Below are positions 13,858 to 19,989 of a stretch of 45,524 nucleotides of DNA, piece by piece. Below the pieces are notes generated by a model. The model was given only the letters and a program-made list of their open reading frames with translations. It did no database searches and was not told the origin of the DNA. The position numbers and the translations under genes are program-made. Source of the DNA: a virus; the IMG/VR virus record IMGVR_UViG_3300027857_000029, positions 1 through 45,524 of that record. One strand, written 5' to 3'. How positions within the stretch are numbered: position 1 is the first letter of the stretch; every line of letters begins with the position of its first letter.

Positions 13858-13930
13858 TGGAAGCGACCCTGGGTGTCGAACCCAGCCCGAGCGCGCTCAG
13901 AACGCGCCGTGCCATCCGAGGCAGATCGCC
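13858..13930 (-). tRNA. tRNA-Gln (anticodon CUG)
   Basis: 73 nt with CCA. Stem GCGCG/CGCGC, loop UUCUGAG (CUG reads CAG). Acceptor GGCGAUC with its partner, including G-U pairs. Confidence 0.9.
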
Positions 13931-13933
13931 AAA

Positions 13934-14009
13934 TGGAGCCCGGTGGCTGGATTTGAACCGCCGACCTGCCCCTTACAGGGGGGCTGCACTGCCACTGTGC
14001 TAACCGGGC
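13934..14009 (-). tRNA. tRNA-Thr (anticodon UGU), C33
   Basis: 76 nt with CCA. Acceptor GCCCGGU/ACCGGGC, stem GCCCC/GGGGC, loop CCUGUAA (UGU reads ACA), with C33. The T stem contains a bulged A. Confidence 0.86.
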
Positions 14010-14011
14010 GA

Positions 14012-14086
14012 TGGGGTGGTTGACGGGGATCGAACCCGCCGTGACGCGGTCACAACGCGCCGTGTTCGCCAGTTCACCACAACCAC
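14012..14086 (-). tRNA. tRNA-His (anticodon GUG)
   Basis: 75 nt with CCA. C73 and a genomic G at -1, both His identity elements. Stem GCGCG/CGCGU, loop UUGUGAC. Confidence 0.92.
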
Positions 14087-14345
14087 CATCGAAAAGTCTC
14101 CAGGACCGGGCTTGATACCGGCTGTCCTTCTTGCACGGCTCGCGAGAGGCGATTGCAATACCCGTAAGCGTCCAAACGGGCTCTACCTGATCCTCGGCGT
14201 CCACTAACCCCGACCATCGTCATAGGGTGAGGCACCTCGCGCTGGTGGTGTGTCCTTCCACACCGCCTGGAGTGGTCTAGCGAGCCGTCTGATATTCCCG
14301 TCCGGCCTCTTACACCCCCAGGGGTCGCAGGGGGGTTGCTGTCTT

Positions 14346-14421
14346 TGGAGAAGCGCCAAGGAATCGAACCTTGTCGTGCAGTTTTGCAGACTGCCGCTTA
14401 GACCACCCAGCACCGCGCTTC
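14346..14421 (-). tRNA. tRNA-Cys (anticodon GCA)
   Basis: 76 nt with U73 (a Cys identity base) and CCA. Acceptor GAAGCGC/GCGCUUC, stem GCAGU/ACUGC, loop CUGCAAA. Its first two bases are shared with the stop codon of the endonuclease gene upstream. Confidence 0.92.
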
Positions 14422-14959
14422 ATTCTGTCCATGTCTTTCCGGTCTTGATCAGGGAGATCGTGGCGGGGTTGACCGAGAAGGCCGCAGCTATAGCGGCATT
14501 TGTTTGCCCCGAAGCCAGCCTTTCCCGTATTTTTCTAACGCTCTCCCAGGTCAACACCGCGCTCCCGCTGTCCTCTCCACGTTGGCCGCCACGCGGCCGA
14601 CCAGTCCGCCGGGACTTACGCCAACCTGCCATGTAGGACCGGTTAAACGTGACACAAACCTCGCACCGACAACCGCGCCGATAAGACGCATGGGACCCAT
14701 GCCCTTTGGCTTCCGGCCAGTGCTCCGCACTGTGACACTGTCGGCAAAGCAATATGCACTTTTCGAGTTCCGCCTCGATGACCTCGATACGGCAACGGAG
14801 TAAAGTCGTCAGGTTGGCCAACTTCGAGGCTTTGTCGGGATGATGGAAATCCAGCCCATCTGTCCCGCCACATCGAACACATCGAGCGCCCTTCTGGGCG
14901 AGTGCCATCGCCTTTCTGTCGGCGTAATGGGCTCGAAATTGTTCAGCAGTCCATGCCAT
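14420..14959 (-). CDS. HNH endonuclease with C-terminal HTH
   Basis: 179 aa from ATG 14959; longer frames run into tRNA-Trp. HNH core: CVRCGGTDGLDFHHPD and CILLCRQCHSAEHWPEAKG. A Cys-rich linker follows (SHASYRRGCRCEVC, RSYMAGWRKSRR), then a helix-turn-helix (VRKIRERLASGQTNAAIAAA, FSVNPATISLIKTGKTW) for DNA recognition. The stop TGA overlaps the first two bases of tRNA-Cys. Nuclease plus HTH is a common homing-endonuclease layout. Confidence 0.82.
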   Translation of the reverse strand: MAWTAEQFRAHYADRKAMALAQKGARCVRCGGTDGLDFHHPDKASKLANLTTLLRCRIEVIEAELEKCILLCRQCHSAEHWPEAKGHGSHASYRRGCRCEVCVTFNRSYMAGWRKSRRTGRPRGGQRGEDSGSAVLTWESVRKIRERLASGQTNAAIAAAFSVNPATISLIKTGKTWTE

Positions 14960-14995
14960 CCGTGGATGTGTGCGTGAGCGAATTAAGTAAGTCAA

Positions 14996-15066
14996 TGGCA
15001 CCGGAGGAAGGAATCGAACCCTCGTCCTGGGTTTTGGAGACCCAGTTGACACCACGTCGCCCCGGT
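14996..15066 (-). tRNA. tRNA-Trp (anticodon CCA)
   Basis: 71 nt with G73 (Trp identity) and CCA. Acceptor ACCGGGG/CUCCGGU, stem UGGGU/ACCCA, loop CUCCAAA. Confidence 0.92.
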
Positions 15067-15070
15067 AACT

Positions 15071-15144
15071 TGGCTCTCAGGGACGGACTCGAACCGCCAT
15101 GACCGCGTTAACAGCGCAGCATATTGCCATTATATGACCCGAGA
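15071..15144 (-). tRNA. tRNA-Asn (anticodon GUU)
   Basis: 74 nt with G73 (Asn identity) and CCA. Acceptor UCUCGGG/CCUGAGA, stem CUGCG/CGCGG, loop CUGUUAA. Confidence 0.92.
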
Positions 15145-15151
15145 AAACAAA

Positions 15152-15226
15152 TGGAGCGGGCGACGGGATTCGAACCCGTGTCATCAGATTGGAAGTCTGA
15201 GGCCCTAGCCCCTGGACGACGCCCGC
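15152..15226 (-). tRNA. tRNA-Gly (anticodon UCC)
   Basis: 75 nt with U73 and CCA. Acceptor GCGGGCG/CGCCCGC, stem UCAGA/UCUGA, loop CUUCCAA. Confidence 0.93.
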
Positions 15227-15232
15227 AAAATC

Positions 15233-15307
15233 TGGTGCCCGAGGGGGGAATCGAACCGCCTACGCGCTGGTCTTCAACCAACCGCTCTACCAATGAGCTA
15301 CTCGGGC
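15233..15307 (-). tRNA. tRNA-Phe (anticodon GAA)
   Basis: 75 nt with A73 and CCA. Acceptor GCCCGAG/CUCGGGC, stem GUUGG/CCAGC, loop UUGAAGA. One mismatch in the T stem. Confidence 0.92.
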
Positions 15308-15442
15308 TTTGGTGGACGTCTCTCCGCCCTGTCACGCGTCATATTCCGCGTCGTCAATAGTGTGCGCCCACTGCAAGCCTACTAGGCCATCAACCCCTTG
15401 AGCAGTTCAGCCCACTCTCAAGTCCGGCCGTTCGCACGGCAT

Positions 15443-15521
15443 TGGTAGCGGGGGCAGGATTTGAACCTACGGTCTTCCGGGTATGAACCGGATGAGGACA
15501 GCCGGACTCCTCTACCCCGCA
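15443..15521 (-). tRNA. initiator-like tRNA-fMet (anticodon CAU)
   Basis: 79 nt with CCA. Begins UGCGGGGUAGAGGAG and ends GGUUCAAAUCC-UGCCCCCGC-UACCA, closely matching bacterial initiator tRNA. Position 1-72 is an unpaired U-U, corresponding to the C-A mismatch that lets formyltransferase act and keeps EF-Tu off. Loop UUCAUAC. Only two of the three G-C pairs typical of the initiator anticodon stem are kept (the third is C-G). Confidence 0.85.
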
Positions 15522-15524
15522 TCA

Positions 15525-15595
15525 TGGTCGCTTGCCCCAGTGTCGAACTGGGCGAGCCGGCGTATGAAACCAGCGTGCTCGCCGGAGCGCAAGCG
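15525..15595 (-). tRNA. tRNA with CAU anticodon (elongator Met or Ile2)
   Basis: 71 nt with CCA. Acceptor CGCUUGC/GCAAGCG fully paired, T arm CCCAG-UUCGACA-CUGGG, loop UUCAUAC. Identity depends on whether C34 is converted to lysidine. Confidence 0.85.
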
Positions 15596-15601
15596 GTATC
15601 T

Positions 15602-15677
15602 TGGTAGGCCGTCCCCGGATCGAACGGGGGTCAGACCGTTATGAGCGGCCGGCTCTGAGCCACTGAGCTAACGGCCC
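15602..15677 (-). tRNA. tRNA with CAU anticodon, Ile2-like
   Basis: 76 nt with CCA. The 5' half GGGCCGUUAGCUCAGUGGCU and loop CUCAUAA resemble bacterial tRNA-Ile2, which reads AUA after lysidine modification by TilS; elongator Met remains possible. Acceptor GGGCCGU/ACGGCCU. Confidence 0.85.
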
Positions 15678-15683
15678 AAAAAC

Positions 15684-15758
15684 TGGAGCGGCGTCCCGGT
15701 GTCGAACCGGGTGATCGACCTTGGCAAGGTCGCAGGCAAACCGTCGCCCACACGCCGC
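15684..15758 (-). tRNA. tRNA-Gly (anticodon GCC)
   Basis: 75 nt with U73 and CCA. Acceptor GCGGCGU/ACGCCGC, stem CGACC/GGUCG, loop UUGCCAA. Confidence 0.93.
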
Positions 15759-15762
15759 ATAT

Positions 15763-15835
15763 TGGTGGAGCATGTCGGGATCGAACCGACCAGAACCGGT
15801 TTGCAGGACCAGTCACCGAACCCAGCGGATGCCCC
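15763..15835 (-). tRNA. tRNA-Ala (anticodon UGC), C33
   Basis: 73 nt with A73 and CCA. Acceptor GGGGCAU/AUGCUCC; no G3-U70 pair in the canonical place, but G-U occurs in the stem. Anticodon stem CUGGU/ACCGG, loop CCUGCAA, with C33. First tRNA of the island in transcription order. Confidence 0.87.
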
Positions 15836-15836
15836 T

Positions 15837-16040
15837 TTAGTCCCGCCGCCTCGCAGCGGCGTTAGCTCTCGCGACCTCGTCATTGAGGCGCTTAATCAAG
15901 TCCTTCCAGCTTCGCTTGCCCGTGAGACCGTGTCGGTCCTGCCGGCCGACGTCATCGGACTTCGCCAGACCCGTTCCAAAGCGACGCTTTCGCGCTGCCC
16001 CGTTGAGGCCATGGAAAAACTTGCTCGACTTTTTATACAT
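15837..16040 (-). CDS. small basic protein at the head of the tRNA island
   Basis: 67 aa, preceded by GAAGGAGG about 12 nt before the ATG. Very basic: MYKKSSKFFHGLNGAARKRR at the N-terminus, then WKDLIKRLNDEVARANAAAR near the end. The stop lies one base before the 5' end of tRNA-Ala. It may be the first gene of a transcript that carries the whole island. No family recognised; an RNA-binding role is conceivable only from charge. Confidence 0.6.
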   Translation of the reverse strand: MYKKSSKFFHGLNGAARKRRFGTGLAKSDDVGRQDRHGLTGKRSWKDLIKRLNDEVARANAAARRRD

Positions 16041-16119
16041 GGCCGCACCCTACCTCCTTCAGCAGGGGCTGTCATGATCGTGCTACAGATTCAGCGCTTC
16101 AAAGAACGTAGGCACGGCA

Positions 16120-16153
16120 ATAAAAAAGGCCCCCTGGTTGCCCTGGGAGCCTT
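16120..16153 (-). terminator. rho-independent terminator upstream of the tRNA island
   Basis: Minus strand AAGGCTCCC (16153-16145) pairs with GGGGGCCTT (16134-16126) with a single T-G wobble, followed immediately by TTTTTTA. It should stop transcripts from the portal/methyltransferase side and isolate the tRNA island. Confidence 0.82.
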
Positions 16154-16338
16154 CGGATGTGACCGAAAGAGCGGTCCTCAGACCACCTAAACCCCCATAC
16201 GCACAGCAAACCAGGACCCGACGAGTTCGGGTTGCTGATTATGCCGTCGATATGTGGCGATCGGTTTCATGATGGTTGGGAATTAGGCCCGCTGGCAGGT
16301 TTCGTCAACACCGAATTCGTGCTTTGTTTTGGTCGCTA

Positions 16339-16453
16339 GGCGCGCTGCATCGCCGGGGCTTCGGTCAACGTGGTGCAGGCGTTGGATGTCACGGAACGGC
16401 GGTCATGGTTTGGTCCGCCAGGCCAAGATTTGGCTGGGTTAGCCAGGGCCGTC
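16339..16453. repeat. diverged intergenic repeat, copy A
   Basis: Starts GGCGCGCTG, contains GCAGGCGTTGG and ends GGCCGTC. It aligns over its whole length with 17370-17512, with scattered substitutions and an approximately 25-nt gap. Each copy follows the 3' end of a minus-strand gene (methyltransferase here, portal for copy B). Confidence 0.55.
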
Positions 16454-16457
16454 TTAC

Positions 16458-17123
16458 CTAAGACCCCCTCTCCATCTCAGGGGAGGGGGTCTTTCGAACC
16501 CGGCCTTTCCCTTTCATGCTCTCGATCTCGAAACCTTCAAAGAACTGATCCGCCGCCGCTTTCACTTCAGGCCAGTTGTCTCCAGAGGGATGATAATCGT
16601 CGATGATGAAGAGCCCGTTCGACTGAAGGAGCGGCCACCATGCCGCCAGATCGGCTGTCACCGAGTTCACGTCGTGACCGGCATCGACGTGGATCACATC
16701 GGGCCTGATTGAGTGACGGGCGAGCAACCGGGCGGCATTCAAGGAATCAAGCCGCAAAGGGACGACGAAATTCTTGAGACCGGCGTTGCCGATGTTTTCG
16801 AGGAAGGTGGCATACAAAAAAGCAAGGTCTTTTGACCACTCATCGGACAACCAATGCTCCGAGCTACCGAGCCACGTATCGACGGCGATCACGACTGAGT
16901 CCAAGCCCAGTTCGGCCATTTTGAGTGCCATCTGAGCGACTGACCCGCCCTTCCACACGCCGATCTCGACCACGATCCGCGGCCTGATCTCGGCGATTGC
17001 CTCCTGTAGCCAGGGATGGCCGCTGTTCCAACCCTGAATGCGCGTTGGGCCGCCTGGAAGGATGATGCCGCTCCATGGATCGTTCTGGCGATGGAGCTTC
17101 GCCATGATCTCGTCCCGGATCAC
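16458..17123 (-). CDS. class I SAM-dependent methyltransferase
   Basis: 221 aa, with GTG start 17123 overlapping the upstream stop (GTGA); ATG 17105 is an alternative. Rossmann motifs: RIVVEIGVWKGGSVAQMALK (motif I, with the usual GxxxGGS loop), VVIAVDTWLGS (acidic residue that binds ribose), DVIHVDAGHD and NGLFIIDDYHPSGDNWPEV (metal-type DD). The pattern fits the Methyltransf_24/macrocin O-methyltransferase-like group, which often modifies sugars. The gene neighbours the portal, and other sugar-modifying genes lie in the structural region. Its last codons form one arm of a hairpin (16460-16494). Confidence 0.78.
   Translation of the reverse strand: MIRDEIMAKLHRQNDPWSGIILPGGPTRIQGWNSGHPWLQEAIAEIRPRIVVEIGVWKGGSVAQMALKMAELGLDSVVIAVDTWLGSSEHWLSDEWSKDLAFLYATFLENIGNAGLKNFVVPLRLDSLNAARLLARHSIRPDVIHVDAGHDVNSVTADLAAWWPLLQSNGLFIIDDYHPSGDNWPEVKAAADQFFEGFEIESMKGKGRVRKTPSPEMERGS
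16460..16494. terminator. GC-rich hairpin at the methyltransferase 3' end
   Basis: AAGACCCCCTC (16460-16470) pairs with GAGGGGGTCTT (16483-16493). It overlaps the final codons of the methyltransferase. There is no U-run on the minus strand; the plus-strand side is followed by TCG, so it is a weak terminator at best, or a 3'-end stabiliser. Confidence 0.4.
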
Positions 17124-17356
17124 TCGCCACCCATCTTCGCCAGGATGGCTTGCAGCACCTTGGTGTTCTCCTGGATCGCGGTGACGACCGCCTTGGTGAA
17201 ATCGGCCGGCAGTTCCAGACTGAGCATGACCGTGGACTTGCTCTCGCCTCCTCCGCCCTTGCTCTCGCGCTTCTGCGGTGCGGGCTTTTGCACGCCTGGA
17301 CCTTCTTCGGCATCAATTTCTTCGTGGTGAATTGGTATCCATTGATTATCGCTCAT
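17120..17356 (-). CDS. small protein between portal and methyltransferase, unknown
   Basis: 78 aa from ATG 17356, with GGGAG seven bases upstream; the longer upstream frame lies in the repeat element. Acidic/Gly-rich N-terminal half (HHEEIDAEEGPGVQ) and a helical C-terminal half (LELPADFTKAVVTAIQENTK, VLQAILAKMGGE). Its stop overlaps the methyltransferase start. Function unknown. Confidence 0.62.
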   Translation of the reverse strand: MSDNQWIPIHHEEIDAEEGPGVQKPAPQKRESKGGGGESKSTVMLSLELPADFTKAVVTAIQENTKVLQAILAKMGGE

Positions 17357-17369
17357 GTTAATCTCCCAA

Positions 17370-17512
17370 GGCGCGCTGTCTCGGCGGGGACCTCGGTTCA
17401 ACCTGGGGCAGGCGTTGGCTGTCAAGGTGTGGCGGTTTCGGCGAGCCCAGGCGTGGTTGGACCCGTTTTGGTGCGGCAAGCCCGGCTGTGGCTGGGCCTG
17501 TTCCGGCCGTCA
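17370..17512. repeat. diverged intergenic repeat, copy B
   Basis: Begins GGCGCGCTGTCTCGGCGGGG and ends GGCCGTC, matching copy A (16339-16453). It sits between the portal stop and the 78-aa gene. No coding content is supported. Confidence 0.55.
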
Positions 17513-17543
17513 AAGGTGGGGTGAACCGGTCAGTTTGGCTAGT

Positions 17544-19892
17544 TCACCCTTTCTTTTCCGGTGCCACTTTCAGCGGCTTCCCGTCCGGCGCCAAAGTCCA
17601 TGTGCTTCCATTCTGGAAACGGGTGTGGCGACCGGGCTTCAGATGTTGGATAGCCTCTGGCGGGGGTGTTTCTTCATTCTCACCACCTTGGTCATTGGCG
17701 GCCATGGCGCTCTCCACCGATTTGCCCAGTTCGGCCGCGCCTTTGCCGAGGGCTTGCATTTGACTTGAAATATGAGTGTTGATGTTGGCGATTGCCGCTT
17801 CCTGGATTTTCGCCATTTTTGTTTCGGTGTCGGCTACGATCTTCAGCACAGCAACTTCGTATTGTTTTTGAATTTTGTCCATGTCGATGGCGCGGTCTGC
17901 ATTTTTGTCCTGCAAAGCGGCCATGGCCTGGCGAAGCTGCTCGTTCAGCGCCTTTAGTTGGGTGTCCTGCGACTGGAGCAGCGCCTGGATCTGCGGCGGC
18001 ACATCTTTCATTTCCGGCGCCATAAGCCCAGGCGGGATAGTTTTCGCCAAACGGGCGGCGATCTTCTCCGCACCCGGCCAGTCCTGCTCGGCCGCCAACA
18101 GGTCGGCGACCAGCGCCGCGGTGTTGGGCAGCGCCCGCATGAACGCCATCATGTTTTCCGAGGCTTCGATCCGCTTCGTCGCGTAGCTCGGGCCGATCGT
18201 CACCGTGACGCCGTATTTGCCGAACGTCGGGTTGAAGAGCTTGCGGCTCTTGCCGTCGCGCTTCTTTTCCTCGCCGGTCGGCTTCATCAGGTTCGGATCG
18301 ACCCGGACCTGCTCTTCCTTGTCGTCCTCGCGGAGAATGGTGACCACCCGGCGCTCGTTGTAGATTTTCGGGATGATCTCGACCAGGATTTCACCGCAGC
18401 GGCGCAGCGACTGGGCCAGGTTGTCCACGTAGTGGGCAGCGCCGATGTCGCCGGCACGGCGCAGTTCCCGGATCGCCTTGCCGCTCTCGTCGATCATCCG
18501 CTCGTTGGCCGTGGCGTCGAACCGGATACCGGTGACCGCCATCATATCCTGGGCAGCGCCTGCCGAGGCCTGGACGACGCCCTGAGGGATGCCGGCCATG
18601 GGCTGCCGCTGCGGTGGCGGGGCCGGCGTGTTGCCGATGCTGGTGCCCTTGTAGCTCAGATACGGCTGGTTCTTGACGTTGGCGTTCTTCCACTCGTCCT
18701 CGTGGCCTTCGATCTGGCCCTCTTCGACAATCCATGGGGATTTCGGCTGGAGCGCGATCAGTTCGGTTTCCGACGTCTTCCAGTAGTTATACATCCGCTG
18801 AGGGTCTTTGGCGTGCCGGATCAGACCGGACAGCTTGAGCTTGCCCTCGATGTCGATCGAATTGCCGATGACCCGGATGACCGGGATGGTGGTGCCGATC
18901 CACTCGCTCTCTTCGAGGATATCCACGGCCGTGGCTTTATACCACATGACCTTGGGCACTTCGCTCTCGCGCTCTTCCTCGATCCAGAGTTGCGTGCCGC
19001 GCTTCACTCTGGCCTTGGTGAACTCGTCCAGTTCGTCTTCCCAGCCGACATGGCCGTTACTCAGCTTTACCAGCTTCCTTTTCTCGGTCTTGATGACAAA
19101 ATATTCAACGATCCGGATTTCGTCTTTGGTTGCCCAGCTTTGATACTTCTCACCGATACCGGCATCGTTGAACGGGACTTCCACCGCATCGGGCCACCGC
19201 TCGCGGAATTCCTCGCGGGGGATCATGTCGCTGATGAAGCACCAGCGTGCGTCAGCGCCAGTGGGGTCCTGACACATCGGGTCCATGTAGACGGTGAAGG
19301 CGTTGCGGACCCGCTTGATCTGGATGATTTGGTCGAAGGTATCCGGCGCCTCGTAGTCGGTGATGATCCGGAAATAGCCCCAGCCCATGGTCACGGCATC
19401 GTCGAACGCGGTGTCATAGGCTCCGTCGGCGTGGCAATCTCGTTCAATGAACCGGATCAGGCCGCGATACATTTTGGCGACTTCGGGATCGCCCATGTCG
19501 CCGGTTGGGCTGATATTGATGCTCGGCCGGTTCTCACGCTGGCCGTTGACCACCTGGGCCACGAACGTCGGCAGCTTGTTGATGGTCAGGCACGGCCGCT
19601 TGTCCAGGTTCCGCTGGGCCATGACTTCGGTCGGCCACTGGTTGCCGGCGAGAAACATCTTGTCGTCGAGCCCGGATTTCCGGTTCTCGGCTTCTGCGGA
19701 GATGACCTGTTCCATGCGTTTGCGCATGGCCTCAAGGATCTTCTCCTTGCTGTCCTCATCGTCGTCGTAGCCCAGCATGGTGCCCTTTTTGTCGGGCAAC
19801 CCGAAGGACGGGGCGATCTTGATCATCGCCACATCGGGACGCGGCATACGGATGCGGCCGTTATCGCGGGGCTTTAATGGGTCTTGCGCCAA
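17544..19892 (-). CDS. portal protein, P22 gp1-like
   Basis: 782 aa with a TTG start at 19892; no better start with a ribosome site is visible. Motifs: LDDKMFLAGNQWPTEVMAQR, NLDKRPCLTINKLPTFVAQV, VNGQRENRPSINISPTGD, FDDAVTMGWGYFRIITDYEA, YMDPMCQDPTGADARWCFIS, KDPQRMYNYWKTSETELIAL and ATANERMIDESGKAIRELRR, all typical of the P22 portal family. The C-terminus has a long helical barrel-like region (LQSQDTQLKALNEQLRQAMA). Twelve copies would form the DNA-packaging vertex. Gene order terminase-portal-scaffold-coat holds, but with tail genes and the tRNA island inserted. Confidence 0.9.
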   Translation of the reverse strand: MAQDPLKPRDNGRIRMPRPDVAMIKIAPSFGLPDKKGTMLGYDDDEDSKEKILEAMRKRMEQVISAEAENRKSGLDDKMFLAGNQWPTEVMAQRNLDKRPCLTINKLPTFVAQVVNGQRENRPSINISPTGDMGDPEVAKMYRGLIRFIERDCHADGAYDTAFDDAVTMGWGYFRIITDYEAPDTFDQIIQIKRVRNAFTVYMDPMCQDPTGADARWCFISDMIPREEFRERWPDAVEVPFNDAGIGEKYQSWATKDEIRIVEYFVIKTEKRKLVKLSNGHVGWEDELDEFTKARVKRGTQLWIEEERESEVPKVMWYKATAVDILEESEWIGTTIPVIRVIGNSIDIEGKLKLSGLIRHAKDPQRMYNYWKTSETELIALQPKSPWIVEEGQIEGHEDEWKNANVKNQPYLSYKGTSIGNTPAPPPQRQPMAGIPQGVVQASAGAAQDMMAVTGIRFDATANERMIDESGKAIRELRRAGDIGAAHYVDNLAQSLRRCGEILVEIIPKIYNERRVVTILREDDKEEQVRVDPNLMKPTGEEKKRDGKSRKLFNPTFGKYGVTVTIGPSYATKRIEASENMMAFMRALPNTAALVADLLAAEQDWPGAEKIAARLAKTIPPGLMAPEMKDVPPQIQALLQSQDTQLKALNEQLRQAMAALQDKNADRAIDMDKIQKQYEVAVLKIVADTETKMAKIQEAAIANINTHISSQMQALGKGAAELGKSVESAMAANDQGGENEETPPPEAIQHLKPGRHTRFQNGSTWTLAPDGKPLKVAPEKKG

Positions 19893-19921
19893 TTTGGTTG
19901 ATCCGCTTTGCAGCGTGGAAG

Positions 19922-19946
19922 AACCCGAGGAACCCCGTCTCGGTTC
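19922..19946 (-). promoter_or_regulatory. conserved 25-nt dyad motif, copy 3 (portal leader)
   Basis: Minus strand: GAACCGAG, ACGGGGTTC, CTCGGGTT. CCGAG pairs with CTCGG. It lies 29 nt upstream of the portal TTG in the 97-nt gap after the Gly-rich gene. Confidence 0.6.
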
Positions 19947-19989
19947 GGCCGGGACACAATAACACCGCCGATGACGAAATGGTCAATCA

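Larger units (their letters stand above)
16041..16457. other. 417-nt non-coding stretch upstream of the tRNA island
   Basis: No convincing gene on either strand. It holds a strong minus-strand terminator (16120-16153), a short perfect hairpin ACCCGA/TCGGGT near 16217-16233, and a diverged repeat (16339-16453) of the element at 17370-17512. Between the terminator and the ATG at 16040 there is a plausible but weak minus-strand promoter (TTGAAG ... TCATGA near 16100-16075) that could drive the tRNA island. Confidence 0.5.

Noticed and set aside
13581-14204. Minus-strand open frame through four tRNAs
   Set aside because: It reads tRNA sequence for most of its length. The first 38 or so codons after the GTG at 14204 are possible but have no ribosome site.
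14087-14345. Possible extra degenerate tRNA with T-arm-like GCCGG/CCCGG near 14100-14125
   Set aside because: No CCA end and no consistent acceptor or anticodon stem; I see no gene in this 259-nt gap.
15308-15442. 135-nt gap between tRNA-Phe and tRNA-fMet
   Set aside because: Inspected for a further tRNA or small ORF; no T-arm or CCA signature and no coding signal.
9192-15835. CRISPR array, suggested by regular spacing of similar short elements
   Set aside because: The repeated units are tRNA genes with T-loop and CCA similarity, not identical repeats with unique spacers.
9192-15835. Suppressor or recoding tRNA for stop codons
   Set aside because: The UAG loop at 13144 is an anticodon that reads CUA, not an amber suppressor. 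The possible UCA reading in the degenerate tRNA at 10926 needs mismatched stems.
17958-19877. Very long plus-strand open frame opposite the portal gene
   Set aside because: Asp/Arg/His-rich shadow of the portal; no ribosome site or motifs, while the minus-strand frame matches the P22 portal family throughout.
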